In this document: positions 34,784 to 43,800 of the stretch, piece after piece | Position numbering within the stretch: the stretch's first letter is position 1 | Layout of the letters: every line of letters begins with the position of its first letter | Source: an uncultured Aeromonadales bacterium | GTDB lineage: Bacteria; Pseudomonadota; Gammaproteobacteria; Enterobacterales; Succinivibrionaceae | DNA length: 64,000 nucleotides | Assembly: GCA_902782145.1 (NCBI GenBank) | Contig: CACZLZ010000007.1 | Location: forward strand, 1 to 64,000 | Direction: 5' to 3' | Translations under genes and position numbers: made by a program | The notes under the pieces: generated by a model | The model's input: the letters and a program-made list of their open reading frames with translations, nothing else | Told to the model about the DNA's origin: nothing | Database searches by the model: none

Positions 34784-35869
34784 ATGAATGCAGACAGCAA
34801 CCGTTTCTCCTTCCTCCGGGGCCGGAGAGTTCTTGTCACCGGGGGCACCGGCTTTGTGGGCCGGCACCTGCTGCCCAGGCTGATCCAGGCGGGAGCCGAT
34901 GTGTCCTGCCTGACCCGCCCCGGATCCGGCGCCGCCGGCAGCCTGCCCCGGGAGGTGCACCGGAAACCAGGGGATCTGGAAACCGGCGAAGGCCTGCAGG
35001 AGGCCCTGGAAGGCAAGGATCTGGTGATCCACATGGCGGCAAAGCTCTTCGGACTTAGGCCCCTGGATTATCTGGCCAGCAATGCCGCCATGGCCCGTAA
35101 CCTGGCCCAGGCCCTGGGGCGGCTCCGGGCAAAGGGCCGCCTGGGCGGGGATTTCCGGCTGGTGCTGGTGTCAAGCATGGCGGCCACGGGTCCCTGGGAC
35201 AGGGAGCCCGGGGCACCGGATGACGCTCCCTCCGTCCCGGTATCCGCCTACGGCTGGTCCAAACTTCTGGTGGAGGAGATCCTGGGGCGGGAGCTGGGGG
35301 ACGCCATGGTGACCCTGCGACCCCCCATCATCTACGGCTCCGGCGACCGGGGACTGCTGCCCATGTTCCGGGGCGCCCGCCTCAGGATGGCCTTCTGTCC
35401 CGGCTGGCACCGGACCTTCCCCGTCAGTGCCGTCCACGGGGATGACATGGCGGAGGCGGTGCTCTGCGCCTGCCGGCCTGAGGGAAGGGGGATCTACCAT
35501 GTCAGCAACGGCGCTATCCACTCCATGGAGGAATTCTACCGCACCATGGGGGAGGCGGTGGGCCAGATCCTGGGCCGGGAGCGCCGGGGGATCCTGGTGT
35601 TCCCCGTGCCCCTGCCCCTGCTGTCCGCCTCCGCCGGGATCTCTGCCGCCGCCGCCCGGGCATGGGATCAGATCCTGCGGAAAACCGCCGGCCACGGGAT
35701 CCGATCCTTCCCCCAGTGGAACCCGGACAAATGCCTGGAGGCCCGCCAGGGGGGCTGGATCTGCAGTGGCTCCCGGCTCAGGGATGAACTGAGCTTCAGA
35801 CCCCGGATGAGCCTGGAGGAGGGAATGCTGGAGGCAGCCGCAGGCTACCGCAAAGACGGCTGGCTGTGA
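34784..35869 (+). CDS. Extended SDR (NAD-dependent epimerase/dehydratase family)
   Basis: 361 residues with the dinucleotide motif VLVTGGTGFVGRHLLPRL at residues 15-32, VIHMAA, LVLVSSMAATGP and the catalytic YGWSK (YxxxK). The C-terminal region with FPVPLPLLSASAGISAAAARAW is hydrophobic and could bind a lipid or membrane. The protein resembles 3-beta-hydroxysteroid/ketone-reducing members as much as sugar epimerases. It lies convergent with the PKS-AONS operon, 89 bases from its last gene. In bacterial ceramide pathways the ketone reductase (CerR) belongs to this same family, so a ketoreductase role is plausible but unproven. Start ATG 34784 follows GGAGCGCACC. Confidence 0.75.
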   Translation: MNADSNRFSFLRGRRVLVTGGTGFVGRHLLPRLIQAGADVSCLTRPGSGAAGSLPREVHRKPGDLETGEGLQEALEGKDLVIHMAAKLFGLRPLDYLASNAAMARNLAQALGRLRAKGRLGGDFRLVLVSSMAATGPWDREPGAPDDAPSVPVSAYGWSKLLVEEILGRELGDAMVTLRPPIIYGSGDRGLLPMFRGARLRMAFCPGWHRTFPVSAVHGDDMAEAVLCACRPEGRGIYHVSNGAIHSMEEFYRTMGEAVGQILGRERRGILVFPVPLPLLSASAGISAAAARAWDQILRKTAGHGIRSFPQWNPDKCLEARQGGWICSGSRLRDELSFRPRMSLEEGMLEAAAGYRKDGWL

Positions 35870-35958
35870 CTGGAAAGAAGGAAGGATAAGGCGGCAGGAT
35901 CAGCGCCAGAGCAACAGTGCCAGGATGAACCGGCGGAGCAGTCCGCCGGCTCTGATGC

Positions 35959-37695
35959 TCAGCGCCAGCCGGCCCGGGAAAGAAGGCACCCGCCCATGTC
36001 CTCCGGCCGGATATCCCGCCGGATCATGTCCCCGGCCCCGGCACCCGTTTGCCAGATCACATAGGGGGTGGCAGTCTCCCCGGAGCGGATCAGGGACGGC
36101 AGATTCGGCAGATGATCCCCGTACCAGCCCAGGATCCCGGGCCGATCAGCGCCGGCAAGCCCGTCCCGGAGCCGGCCCAGCATCTGATCGGCATGTCTTA
36201 AGTGCTCCAGGTACCGGCACACCGCGGGATCCAAATCCGGAAGCATGGGGGCATCCCCTCCGGGAAACTCCCGGCGCAGGCGCCCCGGCAGCCACGGTCC
36301 GTGGCTTTCCATGGTGATGGCAAAGCAGAACACCGGCCCCTCACCCTCATGGATGAGATCCAGCATGGCATCAGCCACGCACAGATCTCCCACATAGGGT
36401 CCCCAGTTCTCCCGGCGGGGGAAGTTCTCCAGGGTGACAAACTGATCAAAGCCCATGTTGGGCATGGCCCGGTTCCGGTAGAAGAACTCCCGGTGGAAGG
36501 GATGCAGGCACAGGGTCCGGTACCCCAGTTTCCGGAGATGGTGGGCCAGGGCCCACACCGGATGACGCAAAGCCCCCAGATAGGGGTAAAAAGCGTAGGT
36601 TCCCATGGATGAGGGGGGCATGCCCGTGAGGACCGCGTATTCTGTCCTGAGGGTGTAGGCCCCGAAGGCCCGGGTCTGCAGCAGGCCGCTCTGACCCTGG
36701 CTGATAAGGCTGTCCCAACAGGCCAGCACATCCGCCGGCACGGCAGCGGAGAACACCCGGGGATCGCAGAAAGACTCGGCCTGCACCAGGAAAATGTTGG
36801 GCAGGTGACCGTCTTCTCTTCCGGAGGTGCCGGTCAGGATCCCCGGGCCAGCGCTGTTCCCGGCACCGATCTGGGGCTCCTCCCGGGATCCCGGCCCCCC
36901 GGTCCCGGACGCCCGGGGAGCAGAAGACAGATCAGAAGGCCCCTCCGGAGCCGGGGGAGTTTCCCGGGAAGATGAGGGATCCACCGAAGATCCGGAGACT
37001 GTGGAAGGGGAAGGAGAAACTGAGGGCGGCAGCGCCGGGCGCCAGGCGGTGGCATCCGGAGGCAGGGGAAAGCCGTCCGCGTCCTTCCGGGGCACCGGGG
37101 GATGGGCCAGGTGCCAGAGGCCGTGGAGCAGCGCCGCCCCCAGGGGGCCGAACTGCCGAGCATCCTTCCGGGGATCAAACTCAAGCCGGAATGGGGCCAG
37201 GGCCCGGGAGGTGATCCGGCGCCCGGGCGGGGTCAGGATCAGCAGCAGGCAGCAGGGCTCCGCAGCGGCTACCACCCACCATAGGGCCGCCGGCGTCTCA
37301 CGGCAGGCGACGATCCAGAGGGCGCCAGCCAGGGTGCCCCAGATCAGGATCCCCAGCAGGATCCACCCGCAGGGCAGAAAGGGAAGATAAAGACTGGGAA
37401 AGCGGATCACCTGCCAGGCCAAGGCCAGATCCGTGATCACCAGGGGCTCACCCCGGAGGGCCCGCTTCTTGGCGGTGTTGGCCACCCGGAGGGCTAGAAG
37501 GATCATGGTGGCCAGGATCAGGGCGAAGGCCGGGCGGCCGCTGAGGCAGTACAGGGGGGCAAAAAGGCCGGAGGCCACCAGGCAGGAAGACAGATCCGCA
37601 AAGCACGGCCGCCAGGGAAGAGTGCCCTCAGAGGCTGATCGGTGCAGGATCACGGCCACGGGCATAAGCCCGAGGCAGAAAAGGAAAGCGTTCAA
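35959..37695 (-). CDS. Membrane sulfatase / LtaS-like phospho-headgroup transferase
   Basis: 578 residues. About four membrane segments lie in the first 156 residues, followed by a low-complexity Pro/Ser/Gly linker (about 200-297) and a periplasmic alkaline-phosphatase-superfamily domain. That domain shows the metal-site QAESFCDPR (Glu307), the presumed nucleophile Thr351 in LRTEY, and GWYGDHLPN near the C-terminus. This class includes LtaS, phosphoethanolamine transferases and sulfatases, which act on lipid or sugar headgroups. The start overlaps the GNAT stop by ATGA. It is the last gene of the PKS operon. Here it probably modifies the glycolipid headgroup; the substrate is unknown. Confidence 0.8.
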   Translation of the reverse strand: MNAFLFCLGLMPVAVILHRSASEGTLPWRPCFADLSSCLVASGLFAPLYCLSGRPAFALILATMILLALRVANTAKKRALRGEPLVITDLALAWQVIRFPSLYLPFLPCGWILLGILIWGTLAGALWIVACRETPAALWWVVAAAEPCCLLLILTPPGRRITSRALAPFRLEFDPRKDARQFGPLGAALLHGLWHLAHPPVPRKDADGFPLPPDATAWRPALPPSVSPSPSTVSGSSVDPSSSRETPPAPEGPSDLSSAPRASGTGGPGSREEPQIGAGNSAGPGILTGTSGREDGHLPNIFLVQAESFCDPRVFSAAVPADVLACWDSLISQGQSGLLQTRAFGAYTLRTEYAVLTGMPPSSMGTYAFYPYLGALRHPVWALAHHLRKLGYRTLCLHPFHREFFYRNRAMPNMGFDQFVTLENFPRRENWGPYVGDLCVADAMLDLIHEGEGPVFCFAITMESHGPWLPGRLRREFPGGDAPMLPDLDPAVCRYLEHLRHADQMLGRLRDGLAGADRPGILGWYGDHLPNLPSLIRSGETATPYVIWQTGAGAGDMIRRDIRPEDMGGCLLSRAGWR

Positions 37696-38294
37696 GAAGG
37701 ATCCGCCACCGGCAAGACATAGAGATCACCCCGATCATGCTTCTCCGTCAGGGGCGGCTTGGCAACCAGCTCCCGCACCGGGCGGAAGCCCTGGCGGCGG
37801 TAGAAGGACACCGCCCGGGCATTGTCCCGCCAGCAGAAAAGACTCACTGCGGAGCACTCCAGGCTCCCGGCCCAGAACCGGGCATACTCGATCAGGGCGT
37901 CCGCCATGCCCTGCCCCCGGAAATCCTCCGCCACCCACAGGGTGTTGACATAAAGGCTTCCCGGCTCGCTGATCGTCAGCAGTTCCCGGAGGGGCTCCAG
38001 GCGGGAGGAAGGCACCATGTGTTCCATGAGGTTGGGGATCCCCTGAAGTTCTGCGGGATAGGCGAACAGCAGCCCCGCCAGGGCACCGTCAACCTCCGAC
38101 AGCACGCAGTTGCGGAAACTGTAATGGGAGGACTCGTCCCTTAAGGCCATGGACAGGATGTTCTCCACCCCGATCCCCGGCAGCAGCCCCCTCAGCAGGG
38201 TATCCACCACATCCGGGGACACCTCCCGGATCTTCTGTGCCAGGACGGGGGCATCCTCCGCCGTTGCCGGACGGAACTCAGGCTCGTCTGTCAT
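37692..38294 (-). CDS. GNAT-family N-acyltransferase
   Basis: About 200 residues with the acetyl/acyl-CoA-binding motif A VNTLWVAEDFRGQGMADALIEYA and motif B DNARAVSFYRRQGF. Member of a large family; the acceptor cannot be told from sequence. Position inside the PKS-AONS-capsule operon suggests N-acylation of the amino-lipid formed there, by analogy with the GNAT-fold ceramide synthase of Caulobacter, which is longer. The ATG at 38294 (third codon of MNMTDE) has GGGAG at seven bases, better than the first Met. It overlaps the KpsS-like gene by 17 bases and the sulfatase by 4. Confidence 0.82.
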   Translation of the reverse strand: MTDEPEFRPATAEDAPVLAQKIREVSPDVVDTLLRGLLPGIGVENILSMALRDESSHYSFRNCVLSEVDGALAGLLFAYPAELQGIPNLMEHMVPSSRLEPLRELLTISEPGSLYVNTLWVAEDFRGQGMADALIEYARFWAGSLECSAVSLFCWRDNARAVSFYRRQGFRPVRELVAKPPLTEKHDRGDLYVLPVADPS

Positions 38295-39531
38295 GTTCAT
38301 CTCCCTTTGTCACTCCCATGCGCTCCAGGGAGGCCGACACCGCGTCCATGATCCCCTGGGTGGAGTAAAAGTTGCCGGGAACCAGAGCGTCATGGCGCAG
38401 CACCCGGAAGAAGTCCCGCATCAGCTCCGGATCAGGCGCCGGCAGGCTCTTCCAGAAATCCGCCAGGGACATCTGGGAGGCATTCACCGCCAGCCCCGGC
38501 ATGGCATAAATGCTCTTCCCCAGGCAGTACACGGGCTTGTTCATCCGCAGCGCCGACATGCCGATGGTGCTGTTGCACAGCACCAGCCCCCGGGCCTTCC
38601 GCAGCAGGGGACCGGGGTTCACCCCCTCCACAAACCGGAGCCGCTCCGAGCAGCCCGCCGCCCGGCCCAGGGACCGCATGTAACGGCGGTAGTTTCTGAG
38701 ACCGTTGTCCAGGGGATGGTTCTTGAACACCAGATAGGATCCGGCCGGGGCGTTCCGGGCAAAGTCCGTGATGACCATGGCCATGCATTCCAGCATGCCG
38801 GTGAAGGGTGAGTGGCGCCGCACCTGGGAATCTGCGTCCAGTTGCAGGGGCATCAGGTAGAAGGGCACCCCGCCCCGGAGCAGTGTCCGGGTCACCTCCA
38901 GGCCGTGGCGCCGCCGCTTGTGGCGGTTCAGATAGCGGGGAATATGCCCCAGGAGCTCCCGGCCGATGTTGTAGGGACGATGGGTACGGTAGCGGTGGAA
39001 GTAAGGCCAGAGCACCACATTGCCGATGTGGTTCCAGGCGGTCTTGAGAACCCGCCCCATCATGGGGTTGGGGGCCAGGGAGGGCACCGGCTGCCGCTCG
39101 CCGGCCAGGGCCCGGGCCCGGCGGCGCACCTGCCCCGGGGTGTGGGGAAGGGAGGAATAGGCGTTGACGCCTCCCTCCTCCAGGGTGACAAACCCGGGAC
39201 GGAGGTAGCCCTCCTCATACACCCAGATCCGGTTGCCCCGGAGCCGGGCGATCCAGATGGCTTCCCGGTGCAGGGGACGCCAGTCCCCCATAAGCACCAG
39301 ATCCGTCACCCGGCAGGACTCCATAAGCTCGGCCACCCACAGGGGCCACTCATACACATGGCCCCGCCAGCAGTGGGTGTTGCCGGAGGGCCAGAAGAAC
39401 ACGTCGCCCCCGCAGAAGTTGATCCGGTGCACTGCGCACCCGGCGCAGGCCAATGCCTGCCCCAGTTCCCGGAAAAAGGGACTCAGTGGCCCCTGGAGGA
39501 ACAGGAAGGAGCGCTCTCTGTTATCTGGCAT
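38278..39531 (-). CDS. KpsS-like capsule polysaccharide glycosyltransferase
   Basis: About 417 residues of the KpsS/LipB/RkpJ group. In E. coli group 2 capsules KpsS is the beta-Kdo transferase that starts the linker on a lipid anchor. Signatures are FLFLQGPLSPFFRELG at the start, HRINFCGGDVFF, VYEEGYLRPGFVTLEEGGVN (Glu107, Gly-Tyr-Leu-Arg-Pro), VFKNHPLDNG and VLCNSTIGMSALRMNKPVYCLG. The ATG at 39531 overlaps the AONS stop by 11 bases. It is the glycan link in the cluster: it likely attaches the first sugar to the lipid made by the upstream genes. No kpsC, kpsM or kpsT is present in the window. Confidence 0.85.
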   Translation of the reverse strand: MPDNRERSFLFLQGPLSPFFRELGQALACAGCAVHRINFCGGDVFFWPSGNTHCWRGHVYEWPLWVAELMESCRVTDLVLMGDWRPLHREAIWIARLRGNRIWVYEEGYLRPGFVTLEEGGVNAYSSLPHTPGQVRRRARALAGERQPVPSLAPNPMMGRVLKTAWNHIGNVVLWPYFHRYRTHRPYNIGRELLGHIPRYLNRHKRRRHGLEVTRTLLRGGVPFYLMPLQLDADSQVRRHSPFTGMLECMAMVITDFARNAPAGSYLVFKNHPLDNGLRNYRRYMRSLGRAAGCSERLRFVEGVNPGPLLRKARGLVLCNSTIGMSALRMNKPVYCLGKSIYAMPGLAVNASQMSLADFWKSLPAPDPELMRDFFRVLRHDALVPGNFYSTQGIMDAVSASLERMGVTKGDEHDRRA

Positions 39532-40876
39532 AGGTGGCGGCTCTCTTCCGGGCCGCAGGGAGAGCTTCAGCGGCCGCATCCACAGCAGTCCTGATCTCCT
39601 CCGGGGTGTGCATAGCGGAGATAAAGAAGCGCAGGCGGGCCTTGCCCTCCTCAACCCCCGGATAAATCACCGGCAGGGCCAGGATCCCCCGGTCCCGCAT
39701 CTCCTGGGAGAAGACTGCGGCAGACAGGGAGTCCCCCACCATCACGGGAACCACGGAGAAGCCCTGGCACTTGCCGGTGTCCAGGCCCCGCTGCCGGGCC
39801 AGCTCCATGAACAGCCGGCCATTCTGGTGGAGGCGCTCCAGGCGCTCAGGCTCAGCCAGCATGATCCGCACCGCCTCCGCCGAGGCCGCCGCCATGGGCG
39901 GGGGCATGCCCACGCTGTAAACAAAGCCCGGGGCCCGGTATTTCAGGAACTCCACCAGGGCGGCCGATCCGGCGATATAGCCCCCGCAGCCGCAGAAGGT
40001 CTTGCTCAGGGTGCCCATCCAGATATCCACATCCTCAGAGCGGATCCCGAAATGCTCCCGGACACCCCTGCCCGTGGCCCCCAGCACTCCCATGGAGTGG
40101 GCCTCGTCCACCATGAGCATACAGCCGTGCTGGCGCTTGAGCTCCAGAAGCCGGGGCAGATCGCACAGGCACCCGTCCATGCCGAACAGGCCCTCGGTGA
40201 CGATAATGGCCCGCTGATGGCTGTAGCGGTGCTCCTCCAGAAGGCGGGCCAGGGCCTCCATGTCATTGTTGGGATAGGAGTACCTGGCAGCCCCGGACAT
40301 GGTGGCTCCCAGGAGCAGGGAGTTGTGGCACAGGGCGTCATGAAAGATCACATCCCGGGGCCCGAAAAGGCACCCCAGGGTGGACATGTTGGCCGCGTGG
40401 CCGCTGACATAGCAGATGCAGTCCTCAGTGCCGCAGAGATCTGCCAGGGACTTCTCCAGGATCCGGTGGGGCTTGCGCTCCCCGGCGGTCAGACGGCTGG
40501 CCGAGGCGGACATGCCGTACAGCCGGGCCGCTTCGTCGGCAGCAGCCCGGATCCGGGGATCCCCGTTCATCCCCAGATAGTCGTAACTGGAGAAGTTCAG
40601 CATGTCCCGGCCGCCGATGCTGGTGTGGCTGGTGGCCAGGCCGTCGTGGAGCACGTAGTAAACGTCCTCCAGCCCCGCCTGGCTGGCCACAGCCTTTTGG
40701 ACCCGGATCTCAGTGTAGCCGGGCATAGTGTCAAAGCGCAGCCACTCCGGGGGGATCTGCCGAACGGCAGCACGGCTCTTCACCGGAGCGGCGGCGGGGG
40801 TGCGGCTCTTCATGGCCGCCAGCAGCCGCTCCTTCTCCTCCCGGCTGATCCCGAAGCGCTTCCTGACCTCACTCAT
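39521..40876 (-). CDS. PLP-dependent alpha-oxoamine synthase (RkpG/SPT-like)
   Basis: About 451 residues of the AONS family, which joins an amino acid and an acyl-thioester with loss of CO2 to give an alpha-amino ketone (8-amino-7-oxononanoate synthase, serine palmitoyltransferase, KBL). It has SSYDYLGM, MVDEAHSMGVLG (Asp257 as the PLP N1 partner) and the internal-aldimine Lys292 in GTLSKTFCGCGGY. An N-terminal extension of about 50 residues precedes the core, longer than in BioF. No biotin genes are near; the PKS immediately upstream is the likely acyl donor, via its ACP. Its ATG overlaps the PKS stop by 8 bases. Amino-acid substrate unknown. Confidence 0.88.
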   Translation of the reverse strand: MSEVRKRFGISREEKERLLAAMKSRTPAAAPVKSRAAVRQIPPEWLRFDTMPGYTEIRVQKAVASQAGLEDVYYVLHDGLATSHTSIGGRDMLNFSSYDYLGMNGDPRIRAAADEAARLYGMSASASRLTAGERKPHRILEKSLADLCGTEDCICYVSGHAANMSTLGCLFGPRDVIFHDALCHNSLLLGATMSGAARYSYPNNDMEALARLLEEHRYSHQRAIIVTEGLFGMDGCLCDLPRLLELKRQHGCMLMVDEAHSMGVLGATGRGVREHFGIRSEDVDIWMGTLSKTFCGCGGYIAGSAALVEFLKYRAPGFVYSVGMPPPMAAASAEAVRIMLAEPERLERLHQNGRLFMELARQRGLDTGKCQGFSVVPVMVGDSLSAAVFSQEMRDRGILALPVIYPGVEEGKARLRFFISAMHTPEEIRTAVDAAAEALPAARKRAATYAR

Positions 40877-43800
40877 GGCGTTCTCCGGCCTCCTTGAACA
40901 CCCTGCTGGCAAAATCCTCGCTCAGGTTCACATTGTGGCTGAGCTCCATGGCCGAGCGCAGATCCCCGCTCCCGGCGTCCTCCCCGCTGAGCAGGGAGAT
41001 GATCCTGCCCGCCACATCCCGGATGCTGGACCCCGCAGTGAGGCCGCCCATGAGGGATCTGCCCTCCAGGCGCTCCTCCAGGGCCACCATCAACTCCACG
41101 GACATCAGGGAGTCCATGCCCATGTCCGCCAGGGGGGTGCCAGTCTTCACTGAGGATGCAGGCACCCGCATGATCCGGGCCACAGTGGCAGTGATGATCT
41201 CGGTGATCCGGGCCAGAGCCTTCTCCGGGGGTAGTGTCCGCACCAGGCTGCTCAGGGACTCCTCCTGGGTGTCCCCGCCCTCGTCCTCCACCCTGAGGGG
41301 CAGGAACCGGGGGGTTCTCCCTGCCGGCAGCCGGGAAAGCCGCTTCCAGTCGGCAATGAACAGCGCCGGGGCGGGATCCCCGCCGCCAGGCAGGCGGGAC
41401 AGTGCGTCCAGGGCGTCAGCGGCGGCCAGGGGCGCAATGCCCGTGACCCGGATCAGGGAGTCCAGGGTCTTCTGATCCCGGGTGAGCATGCCGACGTCAC
41501 CAATGGCACCCCAGCCCACGGCCAGCCCCGGCAGGCCCATGCTCCGGCGCAGTGCGGCCAGACCCTCCAGGCCCATGTTGGCCGCCACATAGTTCACCTG
41601 TCCCGGATTGCCCAGGAGGGTGGTGGCGGAGGAGTACATGACAAAGAAGTCCAGTTTTTGATCCAGGGTGCACCGGTGCAGGCTGAAGGCGCCTCCCAGC
41701 TTGGGACGCAGCACCCGCTCCAGGCGCTCCGGGGTCATGTCGGCCACCATGCCGTCATCCAGCACGGCGGCGGCGTGGATCACGCCCTTAAGGGGTGGCA
41801 GATCCTTCAGGGCCTCCTTAAGGGCAGCCCCAAGACCGGCTTCATCCGCCACATCCTGGGCCACAGGAACCACCGGTCTCCTCTGCCCCGCCGGCAGGCC
41901 CAGGGTGGCAAGCTCCGCCACTGCCTCCCGGCTCTCGTCCGTAAGGCCACGGCGGCTCATGAGGATCAAGGCCCCGGCCCCCATGACGGCCAGGCGCCGG
42001 GCCGTGGCGAGACCGAAGCCTCCGAGGCCTCCGGTGACCAGATAACTGCCCTCCCGGCTCACCGGCAGTGCAGTCCCCGTCAAGGGAGCGGCAGCTCCGG
42101 CATTCACCTTCGGGGGCTCCACCACAATTTTGCCCACATGCCGGGACTGCTGCATGGCCCGGAAGGCATGCTCGGCCTCTCCGGCAGCATACACACTGCA
42201 GGGCAGTGGCCGCAGCTGGCCGTCGGCAAAGAGATCCATGATCTCCCGGAAGATCCGCTGTCCCTTCTCCGGGCGCTCCCGCATCAGCTGATCCACGTCA
42301 ACGCCGAAGAAGCTCACGTTGTTCCGGAAAGGTCTGAGGCGCAGGGGACTGTCAGCATAGAAGTCCCGCTTGCCCAGCTCCAGGAAGCGTCCGAAGGGTC
42401 TGAGGAGCCTGAGGCTCTGATCCATGCCCTCCCCGGCCAGGGAGTTGAGGACGGCGTCCACACCCTCACCGCCGGTGTCCGCCAGGATCTGATCATGGAA
42501 GGACAGGGAGCGGGAGTCATAGACATGCTCCACTCCCATAAGGCGCAGCATATGGCGCTTGTCCTCGTTGCCGGCGGTGGCGTAAACCTCCAGATCCAGG
42601 CAGGAGGCGATCTGCACCGCCGCCAGGCCCACGCCGCCGGCGGCGCCGTGGATCAGCAGCCGCTCCCCGGGCTCCATCTGGGCCAGGTGGCGCAGGGAGT
42701 ACCAGGCGGTGAAGAAAGCCACCGGGACCGTGGCGGCCTGGGCAAAGGTCCAGTCCCTTGGAATGGGGGTCACAGCCTGGAAGGTGGTCACCACATGGCC
42801 GGAGAAGCAGCGGGGGCCGAAGCACAGCACCCGTTCCCCGGGGGTGACATCGGTCACCCCGGGTCCCACGGCATCCACCACACCGGCGCATTCAATACCC
42901 AGCCCCGGACCGGAGAAGCCGCCCTCCAGGGCCTCCTCCGGCAGCATGTTCATAGCCCACATCACGTCCCGGAAGTTCAGGCCCACGGCCCGCACCGCCA
43001 CCCGGACCTGGCCCGCACCGGGCTCAGCCAGGGGGACGCTCTGCCAGCGCAGAGTCTCCAGGTGCCCCGGGGACACGCAGTCCAGGCGCAGTGTCCCGCC
43101 CCGGGGATCCGGGGCGGCCCGGTCAGCGGTCCTGCCGGAGCGCAGGACATAGCGCTCTGCGCCCCTGAGGATCACCTCCCGCTCGGCGGAGCGCTCCAGC
43201 AGCTCCCGGAGCACAGATCCGGCCACCTCTCCGGCCCCGCCGTCGGGATCCAGACGCAGATCCACGCAGGAGATCTCCAGCTTGGGCATCTCATTCATAA
43301 TGACCCGGGCGGCACCCAGCACCGGGGCCTGGGAGGGTCGGATCTCCCCGGCAGTGTCCCCGGGGCAGACCATGGCACCCCATGTCAGCACCCGGACAGC
43401 GGCCTGGGGGCTGCCGGCGCGGCTCCATCCCCGGGCCATCTGGATAAGGGCGCCGCTCTGGCGGCCCGCCTCCTGCCAGTCAAGGTCCTGAGCGTCCAGG
43501 GCCAGGGCATCCACACAGCACACCGGGATCTTCCGAGCCGCCAGGGACTCCCAGACTGCCTGCCAGTCCTCGGGATCCTCAGTCCGGCACTGCCAGGAAG
43601 TGCCCTCAAGAAGCAGCTGCTCCCCGGGGGCAAGGCGGATCACCTGATCCCCCCGGGCGGCGGCTTCAGCAGCCAGCCGATCCAGGATCTGACGGATCCC
43701 GTCCGGGGTGCCGTCACCGGCACACAGGAGCCACAGGGAAGGAGCCGATCCCGGATCCCGGGTTGCCGGGGCAGCGGCGCCGGGGGCGGCCCGGGCCAGG

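Noticed and set aside
39521..40876. AONS as BioF of biotin synthesis
   Set aside because: No biotin genes nearby, an extra N-terminal segment, and tight coupling to a PKS; RkpG/SPT-like reading preferred but not proven.
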